Assembly (NCBI GenBank): GCA_002345845.1 | Contig: DDWF01000322.1 | Span: 6,190-13,076 of the forward strand | DNA: 6,887 nucleotides | Direction of reading: 5' to 3' | From: Betaproteobacteria bacterium UBA2293 | GTDB lineage: Bacteria > Pseudomonadota > Gammaproteobacteria > Burkholderiales > Rhodocyclaceae | Part shown: positions 5,312 through 6,887 of the stretch, piece after piece | How the letters are laid out: the number at the start of each line of letters is the position of its first letter | Numbering within the stretch: the stretch's first letter is position 1 | Notes under the pieces: generated by a model | What the model was told of the DNA's origin: nothing | The model's input: the letters and a program-made list of their open reading frames with translations, nothing else | Database searches by the model: none | Translations under genes and position numbers: made by a program

Positions 5312-6887
5312 ATGGAATTACAGACTTTAACCTATCTTGTTGTCGGCCTCACCTTCGCCATCTATATCGGCATTGCCGTTTGGGCGCGAGCCGGCAGCAC
5401 CTCTGATTTCTACGTCGCCGGCGGCGGCGTCCCCCCGGTCATGAACGGCATGGCGACTGCGGCTGACTGGATGTCGGCAGCGTCCTTTATCTCCATGGCC
5501 GGTTTGATCTCCAACATGGGCTATGGCGGCGGTCTCTTCCTGATGGGCTGGACCGGCGGCTACGTTCTGATGGCGATGCTCCTCGCCCCGTATCTGCGTA
5601 AATTTGGCAAGTTTACCGTCCCTTCCTTCGTCGCCGAGCGTTTCTACTCGAACGGCGCGTCGGCCGTGGCGGTCGTCTGCTTGCTGACCATGTCGATCAC
5701 CTACATCATCGGTCAGATGACCGGCGTCGGTGTGGCCTTCTCGCGCTTCCTGGGCGTTTCCAGCGACACCGGCATCTACATCGGTATGGGCATCGTCTTC
5801 GCCTACGCCGTGTTCGGTGGCATGAAGGGCATCACCTACACCCAGGTCGCTCAGTACATCGTGCTGATCCTGGCCTACACGGTTCCGGCCTTCTTCATCT
5901 CGCTGCAACTGACCGGTGTGGCCATTCCGCAACTGGGTCTGGGCGCTTCCATCGCCGGCACCGACATCTCGCTGCTGACCAAGCTGGACCAGGTCGTCAC
6001 CGACCTCGGCTTCGGTCAATACACGACTTCGACGGCTGGCAGCACGCTGAACATGTTCGTGTACACGATGTCGCTGATGATCGGTACCGCCGGTCTGCCG
6101 CACGTCATCATGCGCTTCTTCACGGTGGCCAAGGTCTCTGACGCCCGTGCCTCCGCTGGTTGGGCGCTGGTCTTCATCGCCCTGCTGTATACGACCGCCC
6201 CGGCCGTTGCCGCCATGGCCAAGCTGAACCTGCACGCCACGGTGAACACCGCTGTCGGTCTGGTCACCGCCGCTGACGGCTCGATGAAGGTTGATCCGGA
6301 AGTCATCAAGACCCGTGGCGACGTCTATGCCACCGAAGCTTCCCTGGTCTACGAAAATCGTCCGGACTGGATGAAGCGCTGGGAAAAGACCGGCCTGCTG
6401 AAGTTCGAAGACAAGAACGGTGACGGTCGTATCCAGTACTACAACGATGCGACGAAGAACGCCGATGCCAAGGCCAAGGCCGAAGCAGCTGGCTGGAAGG
6501 GCAACGAGCTGACGGTCAACGCCGACATCATCGTGCTGGCCAATCCGGAAATCGCGCTGCTGCCGAACTGGGTTATCGCCCTGGTTGCTGCCGGTGGTCT
6601 GGCTGCCGCTCTGTCGACCGCTGCCGGTCTGCTGATGGCCATCTCCTCCGCCGTGTCGCATGACCTGGTGAAGGGCGTGTTCAAGCCGGACATCTCCGAG
6701 CAAGGCGAACTGCGTGCCGGCAAGATCTCCATGGCCGTCGCCATCGTCATCGCCGGTTACCTCGGCCTCAACCCCCCGGGCTTCGCTGCCGGTACGGTTG
6801 CCCTGGCCTTCGGTATTGCCGCCTCCTCCCTGTTCCCCGCCATCATGATGGGTATCTTCTCCAAGAAGATGAACAAGGAAGGCGCCA
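5312..6887 (+). CDS. Sodium:solute symporter (SSS family) large subunit, 3' truncated by the window
   Basis: A polytopic inner-membrane Na+-coupled transporter of the SSS family with a LeuT-type fold, in the branch paired with DUF4212 and related to ActP-like carboxylate permeases. The ATG at 5312 follows GGGAGG (5298-5303) by 8 nt. The frame stays open for 525 codons to the window end; I estimate a few dozen C-terminal residues are missing. Visible features are a first helix (about 6-25), DFYVAGGG then MATAADWMSAASF (SSS core, about 32-60), FGGMKGITYTQVAQY (about 170-184), and ALSTAAGLLMAISS with S435/T436 in the helix expected to help form the Na+ site. An extramembrane insertion (about 304-415) contains an EF-hand-like loop DKNGDGRIQYYN at 367-378. 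Substrate is unproven; acetate or another short carboxylate is plausible. Codon use changes sharply near 5690 and again near 6750. Confidence 0.93.
   Translation, partial: MELQTLTYLVVGLTFAIYIGIAVWARAGSTSDFYVAGGGVPPVMNGMATAADWMSAASFISMAGLISNMGYGGGLFLMGWTGGYVLMAMLLAPYLRKFGKFTVPSFVAERFYSNGASAVAVVCLLTMSITYIIGQMTGVGVAFSRFLGVSSDTGIYIGMGIVFAYAVFGGMKGITYTQVAQYIVLILAYTVPAFFISLQLTGVAIPQLGLGASIAGTDISLLTKLDQVVTDLGFGQYTTSTAGSTLNMFVYTMSLMIGTAGLPHVIMRFFTVAKVSDARASAGWALVFIALLYTTAPAVAAMAKLNLHATVNTAVGLVTAADGSMKVDPEVIKTRGDVYATEASLVYENRPDWMKRWEKTGLLKFEDKNGDGRIQYYNDATKNADAKAKAEAAGWKGNELTVNADIIVLANPEIALLPNWVIALVAAGGLAAALSTAAGLLMAISSAVSHDLVKGVFKPDISEQGELRAGKISMAVAIVIAGYLGLNPPGFAAGTVALAFGIAASSLFPAIMMGIFSKKMNKEGA

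Noticed and set aside
5327..6703. A 458-codon open frame antisense to the symporter gene
   Set aside because: Its product is rich in G, Q, H, D and R with no domain or membrane pattern. The sense strand encodes a clear SSS transporter, and the CTG/CCG/GCC-rich codon use there leaves the antisense frame free of stops.

Overview
The window looks like a chromosomal segment of a Desulfuromonadales/Geobacter-type deltaproteobacterium (Desulfobacterota) or a close relative. This is inferred from three things: a thiH-thiE thiamine pair, a CBS/DUF294 nucleotidyltransferase-like protein, and an IclR regulator ahead of a two-subunit (DUF4212 + SSS) sodium:solute symporter. No rRNA, tRNA or other phylogenetic marker is present, so the assignment is tentative. 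The genes are moderately GC-rich. One intergenic region is very AT-rich.

Layout. Positions 1-69 hold a short REP-like hairpin and the leader of thiH. Positions 70-1813 carry thiH (2-iminoacetate synthase, radical SAM) and thiE (thiamine-phosphate synthase), overlapping on the + strand; they make the thiazole precursor and join thiazole to pyrimidine. Positions 1818-1939 contain three degenerate tandem hairpin units (about 37-39 nt period) between the convergent ends of thiE and the next gene. Positions 1940-3394 (- strand) encode a cytoplasmic protein with a CBS pair and DUF294/DUF294_C domains. Positions 3395-3954 form a divergent, AT-rich regulatory region (61 G/C out of 240 bases in 3661-3900 by hand count) with several dyads and two candidate promoters facing the IclR gene. 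Positions 3955-4719 encode the IclR-family regulator. Positions 4720-5041 are a leader containing a possible 26-codon ORF with a good ribosome binding site. Positions 5042-5296 and 5312-6887 encode the small and large subunits of the symporter; the large subunit runs off the window end.

How they fit together. ThiH and ThiE act in one pathway. The IclR gene, the leader and the two symporter genes read in one direction and probably form a regulator-plus-transporter module for a small organic acid. Acetate or a similar carboxylate is plausible by family, but the sequence does not prove it. The CBS/DUF294 gene is a stand-alone predicted signalling protein.

I do not see an obviously new multi-gene system. 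The most notable signals are an abrupt change in codon use inside the large symporter gene (a recombination mosaic or an assembly chimera), an EF-hand-like loop in its extramembrane insertion, the tandem hairpin array, the dyads in the AT-rich region, and the leader ORF upstream of the transporter.
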